From NCBI RefSeq assembly GCF_945890115.1, contig NZ_CAMDCK010000007.1:1-64000 (forward strand): a stretch of DNA of 64,000 nucleotides. Direction: 5' to 3'. Below the pieces are notes generated by a model. That model did no database searches. It worked only from the letters and a program-made list of their open reading frames with translations, and was not told the origin of the DNA. The position numbers and the translations under genes are program-made. Source of the stretch: Sphingorhabdus sp. EL138 (lineage in GTDB: Bacteria > Pseudomonadota > Alphaproteobacteria > Sphingomonadales > Sphingomonadaceae). Positions within the stretch are counted from its first letter, which is position 1; each line of letters starts with the position of its first letter. Below, piece after piece: positions 63,714-64,000 of this stretch.

Positions 63714-64000
63714 TCAATCCTCCAGCACAAAATCCTTGAACTGCGCGCGTAGCGCCACCTTTTGGATTTTGCCCGTGCCTGTATGCGGCAGTTCGTCCAC
63801 AAACAACACACGGTCAGGCATCCACCATTTGACAATGCGTTCCGCCAGATAGGCCTTCACAGCCGCTTCGTCCACGTCTGCATCAGGTTTTTTAACTGCA
63901 ATCAGTACAGGCCGTTCATCCCATTTAGGGTGCGGGATACCAATTGCCCCTGCTTCAGCAATGCCGGGGCAACCAACCGCAATATTCTCTAGTTCAACCG
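63714..64000 (-). CDS. Acyl-CoA synthetase (AMP-forming), C-terminal part only
   Basis: The last 95 codons of an ANL-superfamily ligase that enters from the right edge. The C-terminal domain shows VELENIAVGCPGIAEAGAIG, DERPVLIAV, IVKWWMPDRVLFVDELPHT and the catalytic Lys in TGTGKIQK. It ends ALRAQFKDFVLED. The KWWMPD variant is seen in medium/long-chain and methylmercaptopropionate-CoA ligases. It converges with moaB; the substrate is unknown. Confidence 0.9.
   Translation of the reverse strand, partial: VELENIAVGCPGIAEAGAIGIPHPKWDERPVLIAVKKPDADVDEAAVKAYLAERIVKWWMPDRVLFVDELPHTGTGKIQKVALRAQFKDFVLED

Noticed and set aside
1-64000. CRISPR arrays, prophage, integrases, tRNA-flanked islands and complete insertion sequences.
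   Set aside because: No regularly spaced repeats, transposase genes, tRNA genes or phage genes were seen; the repeats present are dispersed single or paired hairpins.

Overview
The window reads as a chromosomal segment of an alphaproteobacterium, most likely a member of the Sphingomonadales. The case rests on a 5-aminolevulinate synthase (C4 haem route), the polyhydroxyalkanoate regulator PhaR, a large TonB-dependent receptor of the sphingomonad type, moderate GC content and families of short dispersed palindromes in intergenic DNA. The genus is inference; no rRNA or tRNA gene was seen. Almost every gene is intact and most have recognisable products.

Region 1 (1-9.1 kb) is a tightly packed minus-strand acyl-CoA catabolic operon. 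It holds four acyl-CoA dehydrogenases, a thiolase, a CaiB/BaiF CoA-transferase, a FAS1/MaoC-type hydratase and an enoyl-CoA hydratase cut by the window edge. One dehydrogenase has the N-terminal extension typical of methylsuccinyl-CoA dehydrogenase. A truncated hotdog-domain gene lies just upstream, next to a divergent haem-oxygenase-like gene. The substrate is unknown.

Region 2 (10-20.4 kb) holds a secreted amidohydrolase, the E3 (lpdA) and E2 (pdhC) genes of pyruvate dehydrogenase separated by a DUF559 endonuclease-like gene flanked by REP-like hairpins, a universal stress protein, proS-rnr and phaR. Two copies of the hairpin family lie in frame inside the E2 linker. Region 3 (20.7-24 kb) is a TonB-dependent receptor gene with its own terminator.

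Region 4 (24-34.4 kb) is a minus-strand propionyl-CoA to succinyl-CoA run: pccB, mce, methylmalonyl-CoA mutase, bioB, pccA, then an MHS-family transporter and alr. The embedded biotin synthase would supply the cofactor of the carboxylase. Region 5 (34.5-48.5 kb) is housekeeping: trhO, a GST, gor, pgi, lepB-rnc-era, plsY-dprA-topA, murI and hemA.

Region 6 (48.4-54.3 kb) has a threonine dehydratase-like gene, then a polyamine set (carboxynorspermidine dehydrogenase, carboxynorspermidine decarboxylase, ornithine decarboxylase) and two tandem MAPEG membrane proteins. Region 7 (54.3-64 kb) holds a minus-strand run of ETF-QO, ispE, N-formylglutamate amidohydrolase, ilvD and an RNA methyltransferase, then a plus-strand run of a degenerate uracil-DNA glycosylase-like gene, a lytic transglycosylase and moaB, and finally the 3' end of an acyl-CoA synthetase. 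ETF-QO would pass electrons from the dehydrogenases of region 1 to ubiquinone.

No CRISPR array, prophage, complete insertion sequence or obvious defence island was found. The least explained signals are the REP/DUF559 arrangement with in-frame REPs in pdhC, the methylsuccinyl/mesaconyl-CoA-like module, the degenerate UDG-like protein and a hairpin that could both end transcription and hide a ribosome binding site ahead of the MAPEG pair.
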